Assembly (NCBI GenBank): GCA_900012615.1 | Contig: LT009756.1 | Location: 512,035 to 576,034 of the forward strand | Source: Agrobacterium genomosp. 13 str. CFBP 6927 | GTDB taxonomy: Bacteria; Pseudomonadota; Alphaproteobacteria; Rhizobiales; Rhizobiaceae | DNA: 64,000 nucleotides | Direction: 5' to 3' | Shown: piece after piece, positions 36,495 to 46,335 of the stretch | Layout of the letters: each line of letters opens with the position of its first letter | Position numbering within the stretch: the stretch's first letter is position 1 | Notes under the pieces: model-generated | What the model was told of the DNA's origin: nothing | Databases searched by the model: none | Seen by the model: only the letters and a program-made list of their open reading frames with translations | Made by a program: the position numbers and the translations under genes

Positions 36495-36755
36495 TTCCCT
36501 TCTCCCGATAAGTTCAAATGCTACAAGGACTTACCGGGAGATGGGAGTATTTTCCCGTTTCACGGTTTCCGAAAATCCCCAGAAATCATCGCCGCTATTT
36601 TACCGGCACGCGCACAGCCTCTGCTGGGCTGTGAACCCCCTGCCGTTTTCAGACCCCCAAAAACCATTTGGCTAAAATCTCTTGCGCTGGTATTGTCGGC
36701 CCAACGAAACCTTATGAAAGCCAGCAGCATAGCGTCTACGCTTGTGCGCGGCGAA

Positions 36756-38345
36756 ATGGACAAGACAGTGATCGACCCCGGAAACGGCCCAAAGCCGTCG
36801 GACCAAGGGGCGTCGGTGGCAAACAAAGGGAAAGCGAAGCGATCCCGTCGTGGCAAGAAACACAAGCGTGACGGTAAGCCCCGTGACGCCGCTGTGCTGT
36901 CGCATGATGTTGCCGCAGATGTTCCGGCCGGTTCCCCTCATGTATCGGCTCTCGAGCCGGATGCAGAACCGCGCAAGAGAAAGCGCCGCCGTCGTTCTCG
37001 CGGCAAAGGCGCTTCACAGCAGACGCCGTCTGCGCCCGGCGAGCAGGTGCAGGCCTCAACCGTACCCGATGTTACTAACCCATCCCCGGTGCCTCCAGGT
37101 GGCGGTCGCAAGTCGCGCAACCGCAAGCGGGCTCATCGCGATCCACGCGGTCGCGATCCGCAGGGCAGGCCGCTCGTCCCCTCGCACGCGCCGCGGCATG
37201 TCGGCAAGCAGAATGGCCGTGCCAATGGCGCTGCTCAGGAACCGCATCGTCAACAATCTGAAATCTCTGCCCGTCACGCCACGCGCCAGCACGATCATGG
37301 TGCGGAACCGGCGACGGATATGTATGCGGCGCTCGATCTCGGCACCAATAATTGCCGCCTGCTGATTGCGCAGCCGACACGGCCCGGTCAGTTCCGGGTC
37401 GTCGACGCCTTTTCGCGCATCGTCCGGCTGGGCGAGGGCCTGGTGTCGAGCGGTCGCCTTTCCGACGATGCGATGGACCGCGCGGTGGAGGCCCTCAAGG
37501 TTTGCTCTTCGAAACTTGCCGGTCGCCCGATCAGGCGCATGCGGCTGATCGCCACCGAAGCCTGCCGGGCCGCATCCAATGGCGAGGCGTTTCTGGAGCG
37601 GGTCACCCGCGAAACCGGGCTCAGGCTTGAAATCATCAGCCGCGAGACGGAAGCCCGCCTTGCGGTATCGGGCTGCGCCTCGCTTGTCGGGCGCGAGGCG
37701 CGTTCGGTTGTGCTGTTCGATATCGGCGGCGGATCGTCGGAAATCGCGGTTATCAAGGTCGGTGAAAACCGTTCCAACCGGCTCGCCAACCATATCACGC
37801 ATTGGACATCGCTTCCGGTCGGTGTCGTCACGCTCTCTGAACGCCATGGCGGCCGCGATGTGACGCCTGATGTCTTCGCGGCCATGGTGCGGGAAGTCGA
37901 GGGGCTGCTCGATGCATTCCATTGCCCGCCTTTGGCGCCGCAATTGCATCATGAGGATTTTCATCTCATCGGGACCTCGGGTACGGTAACGACGCTTGCG
38001 GGCGTTCATCTCGATCTGCCACGATATGATCGCCGCAAGGTGGATGGCCTCTGGCTTTCCGACGCCGAGGTGACGGCCATGCAGGACAAGCTTCTGGCAT
38101 GGGATTTCGCCGGCCGCGCCGCCAATGCCTGCATCGGTCCTGACAGGGCCGATCTGGTTCTGGCCGGTTGTGCGATCCTCGAGGCCATTCGCCGCCGCTG
38201 GCCGTCGCGCCGCATGCGCGTGGCCGATCGCGGTCTTCGCGAGGGCCTGCTGACGGATATGATGGCGGATGACGGCGCATGGCGGCGCAACCGCATAAGG
38301 CGCATGCAGATGGCACGGCAGGAAAGGACGGAAGGTTTGACATGA
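36756..38345 (+). CDS. ppx: Ppx/GppA exopolyphosphatase/guanosine pentaphosphatase with basic N-terminal extension
   Basis: The C-terminal 341 residues are a Ppx/GppA phosphatase: [20 protein letters not shown] (actin-fold phosphate 1), [13 protein letters not shown], and [18 protein letters not shown] (phosphate 2) with [16 protein letters not shown]. These enzymes hydrolyse polyphosphate and/or pppGpp. The N-terminal 188 residues are a disordered, Arg/Lys-rich segment ([27 protein letters not shown]) not found in standard members. The start is uncertain: 36756 is used, 36714 is also possible, and neither has a good ribosome site; anything earlier would run into the tRNA. The stop overlaps the rlmE start (ATGA). 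Confidence 0.85.
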   Translation: MDKTVIDPGNGPKPSDQGASVANKGKAKRSRRGKKHKRDGKPRDAAVLSHDVAADVPAGSPHVSALEPDAEPRKRKRRRRSRGKGASQQTPSAPGEQVQASTVPDVTNPSPVPPGGGRKSRNRKRAHRDPRGRDPQGRPLVPSHAPRHVGKQNGRANGAAQEPHRQQSEISARHATRQHDHGAEPATDMYAALDLGTNNCRLLIAQPTRPGQFRVVDAFSRIVRLGEGLVSSGRLSDDAMDRAVEALKVCSSKLAGRPIRRMRLIATEACRAASNGEAFLERVTRETGLRLEIISRETEARLAVSGCASLVGREARSVVLFDIGGGSSEIAVIKVGENRSNRLANHITHWTSLPVGVVTLSERHGGRDVTPDVFAAMVREVEGLLDAFHCPPLAPQLHHEDFHLIGTSGTVTTLAGVHLDLPRYDRRKVDGLWLSDAEVTAMQDKLLAWDFAGRAANACIGPDRADLVLAGCAILEAIRRRWPSRRMRVADRGLREGLLTDMMADDGAWRRNRIRRMQMARQERTEGLT

Positions 38346-39082
38346 GCAAGGCGCCCACAAGCACCAATCGCACCGGCCGAAAGATCGGCCAGAAGGTCAA
38401 GAAGACCAAACTCAAGGCCTCATCGCGCCGTTGGCTTGAACGTCATATCAATGACCCCTACGTCCAGCGCGCCAAGCTTGAGGGCTATCGCGCCCGCGCC
38501 GCCTTCAAGCTTCTGGAAATCAACGACAAGCACCAGATATTGAAGGGTGCGACCCGCATCATCGACCTTGGTGCGGCACCCGGAAGCTGGTCGCAGATCG
38601 CTTCGAAGGTGACAGATTCCACCGAGGACGATATTCGCGTCGCCGCCATCGATTTCCTCGAGATCGATCCCATTCCCGGCGTCAAGATCCTGCAGCTCGA
38701 CTTCCTCGATCCGACCGCACCCGAAAAGCTGATGGAGGCCGTCGGCGGCACGCCCGATCTCGTATTGTCGGATATGGCGGCGCCAACCACGGGCCACCAG
38801 AAGACCGACCACATCCGCACCATGCATCTGTGCGAAGTCGCTGCCGATTTCGCGGTTCAGGTGCTGGCGGAGGGCGGCCATTTCCTTGCCAAGACCTTCC
38901 AGGGCGGCACGGAAAAGGCATTACTCGATATGCTGAAGAAGAACTTCAAGCAGGTTTTGCACATCAAGCCTGCCTCGTCGCGCTCGGAATCGGTCGAAAT
39001 GTTCCTGCTTGCCAAGCACTTCAAGGGCCGCAAAAACGAGCCGCACATCGATGCGGACGCCATTGAGGCGGCCGAGGACTGA
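38342..39082 (+). CDS. rlmE: 23S rRNA (uridine-2'-O-)-methyltransferase RlmE (FtsJ/RrmJ)
   Basis: This 246-residue SAM-dependent enzyme methylates the 2'-O of U2552 in the ribosomal A loop. Visible are [20 protein letters not shown] and [10 protein letters not shown] with the catalytic Lys, the SAM motif [35 protein letters not shown] and the final catalytic Lys in [13 protein letters not shown] basic N-terminal tail precedes the fold. It overlaps ppx by 4 bases, so translation is coupled. Its stop directly abuts the stop of the convergent MFS gene. Confidence 0.95.
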   Translation: MSKAPTSTNRTGRKIGQKVKKTKLKASSRRWLERHINDPYVQRAKLEGYRARAAFKLLEINDKHQILKGATRIIDLGAAPGSWSQIASKVTDSTEDDIRVAAIDFLEIDPIPGVKILQLDFLDPTAPEKLMEAVGGTPDLVLSDMAAPTTGHQKTDHIRTMHLCEVAADFAVQVLAEGGHFLAKTFQGGTEKALLDMLKKNFKQVLHIKPASSRSESVEMFLLAKHFKGRKNEPHIDADAIEAAED

Positions 39083-40480
39083 TCATTCCGCCGGTTGCGA
39101 AACCTTGCCGCGGTGGCCGGAGACGGCCGCTCCCGCCTGTGCGTCCATGCGGATGATCGGCACGATGGCGAAGAGCGAGACGAGCGCGACGATGGTGAAG
39201 GCGATGTGGAAATCGGCAAGCTGAAGATGCGTGCCGGACATCATGCTGCTGACTTCCAGAATGGAAGCGGCGAAAGCCACGCCAAGCGCCAGGCTGATCT
39301 GCTGCATCACCGAGGCCATCGAGGTCGCCTGACTTGCCTGGCTGTCTTCAATATCGGAATAGCTGAGCGCGTTCGACCCGGTGAAGAAGAATGACCGGGC
39401 AAATCCCGCCGTGACCAGGAAGATCATGATCAGCGGGTAGGGGGTCTCAGGCGTGAAAAAACTGTTGGCGAGCGTCGTGCAGGCGCCGACGATGCCGGCC
39501 CCGATCAGCGTCGATCGGAACCCCGTTGCCGCAAAGACCCGCTTGGCCATGAATTTCGTGGTGATAGCGCCAATCGCGCCCGCAAAGGTGATCATGCCGG
39601 ATTGGAACGGGTTGAGCCCGAAGCCGATCTGCAGCATCAGCGGCATCAGGAAGGGAATGGCGCCCGTTGAAATGCGAAAGATCGTGCCGCCAACGGAGGC
39701 CGCCCGGAACGTCGCATTCTGGAAAATCCGAAAATCCAGAATGGGGGCGGGGTGGCGCGCGGCGTGGCGCATGTAAAGAAATCCGCAGATGAAACCGATG
39801 ATCGTCGAGGCGATGCCGATGGCGGGTGGCAGAGCCGGAAGACTGACCACCGACACACCAAATACCACGCCCGAAGCGGCGATGCCTGAGAGCACGAACC
39901 CCTTGCCATCCATCGGCGGGGGATTGGTGGTTTCGATTTCCGGCAGGAAGATCGTCGACAGCCAGATGCCGATGACGCCGATGGGCACGTTGATCAGGAA
40001 AATCCAGTGCCATGAAAAATAAGTGGTGATGAAACCGCCGATCGGCGGACCGGTGAGCGGCCCGACAAGCGCCGGTATCGTCAACAGCGCCATGGCGGAG
40101 ACGAGCTCGGTCCGCTTTGTTGTCCGCAGCAGAACGAGACGGCCGACGGGCGTCATCATTGCACCGCCCATGCCCTGCAGGAAGCGCGAGAGCACGAATT
40201 CGAACACCGACGACGAGACCGCGCAACAGATGGACCCGACAACGAAGACGCCGATGGCGAAACGGAAGATTTTCTTCGCGCCATATTTGTCGGCCATCCA
40301 GCCGCTGATCGGAATGAAGATCGCCAGAGACACCATATAGGCCGTCAGCGCGAGCTTGAGCGTGATCGGGCCGACATTGAGGTCGGCTGCAATCGCCGGA
40401 AGCGAGGTCGCAATGACGGTGGAGTCCATCTGCTCCATGAAGAGAGCGACTGCCAGGATGAGGGGAATGATGCGGTTCAT
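39083..40480 (-). CDS. MFS multidrug exporter (EmrB/QacA, DHA2 type)
   Basis: This 465-residue membrane protein has about 13-14 helices. Motif D1-like MEQMDSTVIATSLPAIAADL lies in helix 1, motif A is GWMADKYGAKKIF, and motif C-like GPLTGPPIGGFI is in helix 5. These mark DHA2-family drug:H+ antiporters. The start at 40480 (MNRIIP) is chosen over a TTG at 40510. It ends base-to-base against rlmE. The drug is unknown and no membrane-fusion partner is adjacent. Confidence 0.87.
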   Translation of the reverse strand: MNRIIPLILAVALFMEQMDSTVIATSLPAIAADLNVGPITLKLALTAYMVSLAIFIPISGWMADKYGAKKIFRFAIGVFVVGSICCAVSSSVFEFVLSRFLQGMGGAMMTPVGRLVLLRTTKRTELVSAMALLTIPALVGPLTGPPIGGFITTYFSWHWIFLINVPIGVIGIWLSTIFLPEIETTNPPPMDGKGFVLSGIAASGVVFGVSVVSLPALPPAIGIASTIIGFICGFLYMRHAARHPAPILDFRIFQNATFRAASVGGTIFRISTGAIPFLMPLMLQIGFGLNPFQSGMITFAGAIGAITTKFMAKRVFAATGFRSTLIGAGIVGACTTLANSFFTPETPYPLIMIFLVTAGFARSFFFTGSNALSYSDIEDSQASQATSMASVMQQISLALGVAFAASILEVSSMMSGTHLQLADFHIAFTIVALVSLFAIVPIIRMDAQAGAAVSGHRGKVSQPAE

Positions 40481-40690
40481 GAGGCTGCCTGCGGCTTTCC
40501 GCTGCGACAAAGGATATCGCCGTTCCTCCTACGCCTGATAAGCGGGCTTGCCAACACGTTAATTATCAATTTCTCAAGTTCCGATCAAACCTGCGTGAGG
40601 CCGGTTTCCTTGCAACTTTCTCGCTCTATTGTCCGTTGGGCACAGTTCAGTTGGCGATCATGGCCAGTTGGCGCTATCGGGAGAAAGATG

Positions 40691-41692
40691 ATGACCCAAT
40701 CCTTGAACATGAGCAGGCGCGGCCTCATTGGTGCGGCCGGTGCAAGCGTCCTCGGCGCGCCGCTGTTGATGGCGCGCACCGCAACGGCCCAGACAAACCA
40801 GCCGCAAACCTCCATGGAGATCAAACACGCCATGCCGCCGGAAACCAATCGCTTCAAGCTCGGCAATTTCGAGGTGCTGGTGGTGAAGGATGGCGCCCGC
40901 GCCGCGCCCAATCCCGGCGAGACCTTCGGCACGGACCAGTCGGCGGAAACCGTCGGCAATCTTCTGGACGATAATTTTCTGCCGAAGGACCAATTCGTCA
41001 ATTCCTTCTCGCCGGTCCTCGTCAACACCGGCACGGACCTCGTGCTGTTCGACACCGGTTTTGGCGAGGCCGGCCGCGGCGCGGGCAATGGCCGCCTGAT
41101 CGAAGGCATGGCGGCTGCCGGTTACACGCCGGAGGATGTGACGGTGGTGGTGCTGACCCATATGCACGGCGACCACATCGGCGGGCTGATGGAAAAAGGC
41201 GCGCCCGCCTTTTCAAAGGCGCGTTATGTGGTCGGCCAGGCGGAATATGATTTCTGGACGGATGAGAAGCGCGTGGGCACGCCTGCCGAAGGCGGCCACA
41301 AGGGTGTCATCGCCAACGTCAAGCCGCTGGCGGAAAAGGCGACATTCATCGGCGATGGCGCTGACGTGGTCTCCGGTATCACCAGCATTGCCGCTTTCGG
41401 CCATTCGCCGGGGCACATGATCTTCCGGGTCGAATCGGAAGGCAAACAGCTGATCCTGACGGCGGATACGGCCAACCATTTTGTCCTTTCGCTGCAGAGG
41501 CCGGACTGGGAGGTGAAGTTCGACATGGACAAGGCAGCAGCGGCAGCGACCCGCAGGAAGGTCTACGATATGATCGCCACCGACCGGCTGGCCTTCCTTG
41601 GCTATCACATGCCGTTCCCTTCTGTCGGTTACGCGGAAAAGCTGGATACGGGTTATCGTTTCGTGCCGAAATCCTATCAGTTCGACATTTGA
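40691..41692 (+). CDS. Exported metallo-beta-lactamase-fold hydrolase
   Basis: This 333-residue protein has a Tat-type signal (MSRRGLIGAAGASVLGAPLL) and a metallo-beta-lactamase fold. The metal motif is THMHGDHIGG, a downstream metal His is in GHSPGHMIF, an Asp is in TADTANHF, and the last His is in LAFLGYHMPFPSVGY. Many such periplasmic proteins are quorum-lactone or lactone hydrolases of unknown substrate. The start at 40691 is 7 bases after GGGAG; 40688 is also possible. It is divergent from the MFS exporter and is followed by a strong terminator. Confidence 0.83.
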   Translation: MTQSLNMSRRGLIGAAGASVLGAPLLMARTATAQTNQPQTSMEIKHAMPPETNRFKLGNFEVLVVKDGARAAPNPGETFGTDQSAETVGNLLDDNFLPKDQFVNSFSPVLVNTGTDLVLFDTGFGEAGRGAGNGRLIEGMAAAGYTPEDVTVVVLTHMHGDHIGGLMEKGAPAFSKARYVVGQAEYDFWTDEKRVGTPAEGGHKGVIANVKPLAEKATFIGDGADVVSGITSIAAFGHSPGHMIFRVESEGKQLILTADTANHFVLSLQRPDWEVKFDMDKAAAAATRRKVYDMIATDRLAFLGYHMPFPSVGYAEKLDTGYRFVPKSYQFDI

Positions 41693-41721
41693 TATCTGCT
41701 GCAATGCAGCAACAAAAAAAG

Positions 41722-41746
41722 CCCGGAAGGCAATTCCGGGTTTTTT
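41722..41746. terminator. Bidirectional terminator after the MBL-fold gene
   Basis: CCCGGAA (41722-41728) pairs with TTCCGGG (41734-41740), followed by T6 and preceded by A7. Confidence 0.85.
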
Positions 41747-41871
41747 CTATTCCCTTCCTGTCATGAACGTGTTACCAGCCCTCGCCAACTTCCAAGCAAT
41801 CCTTGCAGGGCGCCGGGGTGAACTTTTCGTTCCGGAACGGCCACGCATTTTCATTATGAAGGAATTTGGTC

Positions 41872-43377
41872 ATGGCACGCATCATTCAAACACCCACTGG
41901 TTTGGACGCTCTCACATTTGACGATGTGTTGCTGCAGCCCGGGCATTCCGAAGTCATGCCGGGACAGACGAATATCGCCACCCGCATCGCCCGTGATATC
42001 GATCTGAACCTGCCGATCCTGTCTTCGGCCATGGATACGGTCACGGAAGGCCGCCTTGCCATCGCCATGGCCCAGGCTGGCGGCATCGGCGTCATCCACC
42101 GTAACCTGACCCCCATCGAGCAGGCCGAAGAAGTCCGGCAGGTGAAGAAGTTCGAAAGCGGCATGGTCGTCAACCCGGTCACCATCGGCCCGGATGCGAC
42201 GCTCGCTGAAGCACAGGCGCTGATGAAGGCGCACGGCATTTCCGGTATTCCGGTCGTGGAAAACGGCGGTTCCGGCGGTCACAAGAACGGCCGCCTCGTC
42301 GGCATTCTCACCAACCGCGACGTCCGCTTCGCCTCCGATCCGCAGCAGAAGATCTATGAACTGATGACCCGCGAAAATCTGGTCACGGTCAAGGAAAGCA
42401 GCGTCGATCAGCAGGAAGCGCGCCGCCTGCTGCACAAGCACCGCATCGAAAAGCTGCTGGTGGTGGATGGAAAGGGCAATTGCGTCGGCCTCATCACCGT
42501 CAAGGATATCGAGAAGTCGCAGCTGAACCCCAACGCCACCAAGGATGCGCAGGGCCGTCTTCGCGCCGCCGCCGCCATCAGCGTCGGTGCTGACGCCATC
42601 GAGCGCGCCGAGCGTCTCATCGATGCCGGCGTCGACCTTCTGGTCGTCGATACCGCGCACGGCCATTCGCAGCGCGTGCTGGATGCCGTCTCGCAGGTCA
42701 AGAAGATGTCGAACTCGGTTCGCATCATCGCCGGCAATGTCGCGACCGCCGACGGCACCAAGGCGCTGATCGATGCCGGCGCCGATGGCGTCAAGGTCGG
42801 TATCGGCCCCGGCTCCATCTGCACCACCCGCATTGTCGCCGGTGTCGGCGTTCCGCAGCTCGCTGCCATCATGTCGTCGGTCGAAGTCGCCAATGCGGCT
42901 GATATCCCCGTTATCGCCGATGGCGGCATCAAGTTCTCGGGCGATCTGGCCAAGGCAATCGCCGCCGGCGCTTCCGCCGTCATGATCGGCTCGCTGCTGG
43001 CGGGCACGGATGAAAGCCCGGGCGAAGTGTTCCTCTACCAGGGCCGTTCCTTCAAGGCCTATCGCGGCATGGGCTCCGTTGGCGCCATGGCGCGCGGTTC
43101 GGCAGACCGTTATTTCCAGGCGGAAGTGCGCGACACGCTGAAGCTCGTTCCGGAAGGTATCGAAGGTCAGGTTCCCTACAAGGGTCCGGTCTCCGGTGTC
43201 CTGCACCAGCTGGCAGGCGGCCTGAAGGCTGCCATGGGTTATGTCGGCGGCGGCAACATCAAGGAATTCCAGGAGCGCGCCACCTTCGTTCGCATCTCCA
43301 GCGCGGGCCTGCGCGAAAGCCACGCCCATGACGTGACGATCACCCGCGAAAGCCCGAACTACCCCGGCGCGGTTTGA
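41872..43377 (+). CDS. guaB: Inosine-5'-monophosphate dehydrogenase GuaB
   Basis: GuaB oxidises IMP to XMP with NAD+, the rate-limiting step to GTP. The 501-residue protein has the (beta/alpha)8 barrel with [19 protein letters not shown], two inserted CBS domains (residues about 95-215), the catalytic loop [11 protein letters not shown] with Cys near residue 317, and the flap Arg in [15 protein letters not shown]. The start at 41872 (MARIIQTP) follows GAAGGAATTT. It is a single gene between two terminators. Confidence 0.97.
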   Translation: MARIIQTPTGLDALTFDDVLLQPGHSEVMPGQTNIATRIARDIDLNLPILSSAMDTVTEGRLAIAMAQAGGIGVIHRNLTPIEQAEEVRQVKKFESGMVVNPVTIGPDATLAEAQALMKAHGISGIPVVENGGSGGHKNGRLVGILTNRDVRFASDPQQKIYELMTRENLVTVKESSVDQQEARRLLHKHRIEKLLVVDGKGNCVGLITVKDIEKSQLNPNATKDAQGRLRAAAAISVGADAIERAERLIDAGVDLLVVDTAHGHSQRVLDAVSQVKKMSNSVRIIAGNVATADGTKALIDAGADGVKVGIGPGSICTTRIVAGVGVPQLAAIMSSVEVANAADIPVIADGGIKFSGDLAKAIAAGASAVMIGSLLAGTDESPGEVFLYQGRSFKAYRGMGSVGAMARGSADRYFQAEVRDTLKLVPEGIEGQVPYKGPVSGVLHQLAGGLKAAMGYVGGGNIKEFQERATFVRISSAGLRESHAHDVTITRESPNYPGAV

Positions 43378-43417
43378 TCTTTCGAGGCGAATCCGTAAAA
43401 GGATACTGAGTATTTGG

Positions 43418-43452
43418 CGCTCCCCGATTCATGCCGGATCGGGGAGCGTTTT
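43418..43452 (+). terminator. Terminator of guaB
   Basis: An 11-bp perfect stem, CGCTCCCCGAT (43418-43428) with ATCGGGGAGCG (43438-43448), is followed by a short T-run, 40 bp after guaB. Confidence 0.85.
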
Positions 43453-43471
43453 CATGATTGGAGGAGAAAGC

Positions 43472-43891
43472 ATGTCACCGACGACCGCAATGTTCTGGCC
43501 GATGATCGCCCATGTCTTTCTCGTTTTCTGGCTTTATGCGCTGCTGCTTTACCGGCGTAAGAAATACACCTTTACCGATCGCGAATCGGCTATCCGTCTT
43601 CGTGACAAAGGTGAGGAAGCGCGGGAAAGCTATCTGGTGAACCGCAATATTGCCAACCAGTTCGAACTTCCGATCCTCTTTCACATCGCCTGCCTGCTGC
43701 TTTACATCACCGATGCGGACAATATCGTCACCATCGTGCTGGCCTGGCTGTTCGTCCTTTCGCGTTTTGCCCATTCCTATGTCCACGTCACCAGCAACCG
43801 CCTGCGTCACCGCGGTGCTTTGTTCGGCATCGGTTTTGCGCTTCTGGTCTGCCTCTGGGGCTGGCTCGCCATTTGGTTGGCTCTGGAGTAA
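43472..43891 (+). CDS. MAPEG-family membrane protein
   Basis: This 139-residue inner-membrane protein has four helices. The pattern NRNIANQFELPILFHIACLL after a charged cytoplasmic loop, and SRFAHSYVHVTSNRLRHRGA, match the MAPEG family (membrane-associated proteins in eicosanoid and glutathione metabolism). Bacterial members are often called inner-membrane proteins of unknown substrate. The start at 43472 has GGAGGAGAAAGC upstream. It follows the guaB terminator closely, so it needs its own promoter or read-through. Confidence 0.85.
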   Translation: MSPTTAMFWPMIAHVFLVFWLYALLLYRRKKYTFTDRESAIRLRDKGEEARESYLVNRNIANQFELPILFHIACLLLYITDADNIVTIVLAWLFVLSRFAHSYVHVTSNRLRHRGALFGIGFALLVCLWGWLAIWLALE

Positions 43892-44040
43892 AACAGCACC
43901 GTCAGGTTGCCTCATAAGTGAGACAATCGCGCGTTCAAAATAACCCGATTTGCGATAAGTCAATTCCATGAGGCCGCATCCCCGTTAATCTCTGCCTTGC
44001 CGTCGAGGATTTCAGGCGAGCAGAGATTAGGGAGTATGTC

Positions 44041-45069
44041 ATGGCGAAAACAATGAAGGCAGCCGTCGTCCGCGCGTTTGGAAAACCGCTGACCATCGAG
44101 GAAGTGGCGATACCGGATCCCGGCCCCGGTGAAATTCTCATCAATTACAAGGCGACGGGTATTTGCCACACCGACCTGCACGCCGCAACGGGCGACTGGC
44201 CGGTAAAACCCAATCCGCCCTTCATCCCCGGCCATGAAGGCGTCGGTTATGTCGCCAAGATCGGCGCAGGCGTCACCGGCATCAAGGAAGGCGATCGCGC
44301 CGGCACACCGTGGCTCTACACCGCCTGCGGCTGCTGCATTCCGTGCCGCACGGGGTGGGAAACCCTTTGCCCGAGCCAGCAGAACTCCGGTTATTCCGTC
44401 AATGGCAGCTTTGCCGAATATGGCCTTGCCGATCCGAAATTCGTCGGCCGCCTGCCGGATAATCTCGATTTCGGCCCGGCAGCCCCGGTACTCTGCGCCG
44501 GCGTCACCGTCTATAAGGGCCTCAAGGAAACCGAGGTCAGGCCCGGTGAATGGGTGGTCATCTCAGGCATTGGCGGCCTCGGTCATATGGCCGTGCAATA
44601 TGCCAAGGCCATGGGCATGCATGTCGTTGCCGCCGATATTTTCGACGACAAACTGGCGCTTGCGAAAAAGCTCGGAGCCGATGTCGTCGTCAATGGTCGC
44701 GCGCCTGACGCGGTGGAGCAGGTGCAGAAAGCGACCGGCGGGGTCCATGGCGCGCTGGTGACGGCGGTGTCGCCCAAGGCCATGGAGCAGGCTTACGGCT
44801 TCCTGCGCTCCAAGGGCACCATGGCGCTTGTCGGCCTGCCGCCGGGCTTCATCTCCATTCCGGTGTTCGACACGGTGCTGAAGCGCATCACGGTGCGCGG
44901 CTCCATTGTCGGCACGCGGCAGGATCTGGAAGAAGCGCTGACCTTCGCCGGCGAAGGCAAGGTGGCGGCCCACTTCTCCTGGGACAAGCTCGAAAACATC
45001 AACGATATCTTCCACCGCATGGAAGAGGGCAAGATCGACGGCCGTATCGTCGTGGACCTCGCCGCCTGA
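44041..45069 (+). CDS. adhP: Zinc alcohol dehydrogenase AdhP
   Basis: This 342-residue NAD-dependent medium-chain alcohol dehydrogenase has catalytic zinc ligands in GICHTDLHA and PGHEGVGYV, structural zinc cysteines in CGCCIPCRTGWETLC, and the nucleotide motif ISGIGGLGHMAVQYAKA. The C-terminal GTRQDLEEALTFAGEGKV is close to E. coli AdhP. The expected role is ethanol/acetaldehyde interconversion. AGGGAG precedes the start. A hydrolase gene follows 118 bp later on the same strand. Confidence 0.93.
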   Translation: MAKTMKAAVVRAFGKPLTIEEVAIPDPGPGEILINYKATGICHTDLHAATGDWPVKPNPPFIPGHEGVGYVAKIGAGVTGIKEGDRAGTPWLYTACGCCIPCRTGWETLCPSQQNSGYSVNGSFAEYGLADPKFVGRLPDNLDFGPAAPVLCAGVTVYKGLKETEVRPGEWVVISGIGGLGHMAVQYAKAMGMHVVAADIFDDKLALAKKLGADVVVNGRAPDAVEQVQKATGGVHGALVTAVSPKAMEQAYGFLRSKGTMALVGLPPGFISIPVFDTVLKRITVRGSIVGTRQDLEEALTFAGEGKVAAHFSWDKLENINDIFHRMEEGKIDGRIVVDLAA

Positions 45070-45187
45070 TGTGAAAACCTGGCCGCGGCGCTCACGTAAA
45101 TGTGTGGCGCCGCTTGCCCCCGCCGCGTTCCCCCCGGGGCGATCTGCGTTATCCTTCCGCATCCGCGCGTTCAAGGAGGATAGAGCG

Positions 45188-46063
45188 ATGGACAAGCCCA
45201 AGATCACGCAGGCCATGATCGACGCTTACGATGAATATACCCATCTCAGCCTCGACCGCCGCAAATTCATGGAAAAGCTCACGGTCCTTGCCGGGTCCGG
45301 CGCGGCTGCGGCGGCCATCGCGCCGCTCCTTTCGGCCAACAGCGCCCGTGCGGCTATCGTCGCGCCTGACGATGCGGGTATCGTTGCGGAAGAGGTGACA
45401 TATCCCGCCCCCGGCGGCGAGATGAAGGGTTATCTCGTTACGCCGAAATCCGTTCCCGGCCCCATCGGCTCCGTCATCGTCATCCACGAGAACCGTGGCC
45501 TGAATGACCATATCCGCGATGTGGCAAGGCGTGTGGCGCTCGCCGGTTTCAGGGCGCTTGCGATCGATTTCCTCTCTCCGCAGGGCGGTACGCCTGCCGA
45601 TGAGGACAAGGCGCGGGAAATGTTCAGCGGCCTCGACATGGACGCAACGGTCGCCAATGCCGAAGCGGGCCGGGTATGGCTCGCGGCAAGGCAGGGTGCG
45701 AACGGCAAGGTCGGTGCGGTCGGTTTCTGCTGGGGCGGCGGGCTGGTCAACCGTTTCGCCACCAAATCGGCGGGCCTGAATGCCGGCGTCGCCTATTACG
45801 GCCAGCAGGCCCCGGCGGCCGATGTGCCTGCCATCAAGGCGCCGCTGCTCTTGCACTATGCGGGTCTCGACGAGCGCATCAATGCCGGCATCGATGCCTA
45901 TAAGAAGGCGCTGGAAGACAACGGCAAGACCTTCGAAATCTTCGTTTATGACGGCGTCAACCACGCTTTCAACAATGATACGTCTTCGGCGCGTTACGAC
46001 AAGGCGGCTGCCGATCTCGCCTGGGGCCGGACGACGGAGTTCTTCAAAAAATATCTGGCGTGA
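45188..46063 (+). CDS. Exported dienelactone hydrolase-family protein (YghX-like)
   Basis: This 291-residue alpha/beta hydrolase has the nucleophile in VGFCWGGGLVN (Cys, dienelactone-hydrolase type), a later Asp region LDERINAG and the catalytic His in GVNHAFNND. A twin-arginine-like signal starts only at residue 19 (LDRRKFMEKLTVLAGSG) and ends at SARAA, so the protein is probably exported with a long n-region, as in YghX-family proteins. GGAGGATAGAGCG precedes the ATG. The substrate is unknown. It is downstream of adhP and may be co-transcribed. Confidence 0.82.
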   Translation: MDKPKITQAMIDAYDEYTHLSLDRRKFMEKLTVLAGSGAAAAAIAPLLSANSARAAIVAPDDAGIVAEEVTYPAPGGEMKGYLVTPKSVPGPIGSVIVIHENRGLNDHIRDVARRVALAGFRALAIDFLSPQGGTPADEDKAREMFSGLDMDATVANAEAGRVWLAARQGANGKVGAVGFCWGGGLVNRFATKSAGLNAGVAYYGQQAPAADVPAIKAPLLLHYAGLDERINAGIDAYKKALEDNGKTFEIFVYDGVNHAFNNDTSSARYDKAAADLAWGRTTEFFKKYLA

Positions 46064-46148
46064 TTGGGTTTTTGGGTGGGCGTCTGTTTTTGTCGCCAGT
46101 AGGGGAGGCGGAAAGGCGTAAATATTGTGAACCGAAGGTGCGTGGGGC

Positions 46149-46309
46149 TTACCCCCCTCTGCCCTGCCGGGCATCTCCCCCTCAAGGGGGGAGATCGATA
46201 TGCGGTAAGCTCTCGCCCATCTCAACGTCAGCGAATGAAGTGGTGGTGGCGCCGCTTGCCGATCTCCCCCCTTTGAGGGGGAGATGCCCGGCAGGGCAGA
46301 GGGGGGTAA
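46149..46309. repeat. Long inverted repeat of a CCCCCCTCTGCCCTGCC-type element
   Basis: Two nearly identical 50-bp arms (46149-46198 and 46260-46309) lie in opposite orientation around a 61-bp spacer. Each arm begins TTACCCCCCTCTGCCCTGCC, continues with GGGCATCTCCCCCT and contains its own small hairpin. A partial copy lies at 61935-61966. It separates the convergent hydrolase and moaB genes and could fold into a very stable cruciform or RNA hairpin acting as a terminator for both. Confidence 0.85.
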
Positions 46310-46335
46310 ACTCCACCCACCCTCGATCCGCTGAT

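Noticed and set aside
36450-36755. Upstream extension of the ppx reading frame
   Set aside because: It would begin inside the tRNA-His gene, so the protein must start downstream.
41854-43329. 491-codon minus-strand frame opposite guaB
   Set aside because: GuaB has every catalytic motif. The opposite frame is a repetitive Asp/Gly/Ala/Arg shadow.
46149-46309. Possible CRISPR or insertion-sequence ends
   Set aside because: There are only two inverted arms, no spacer array, no transposase frame between them and no obvious target duplication.
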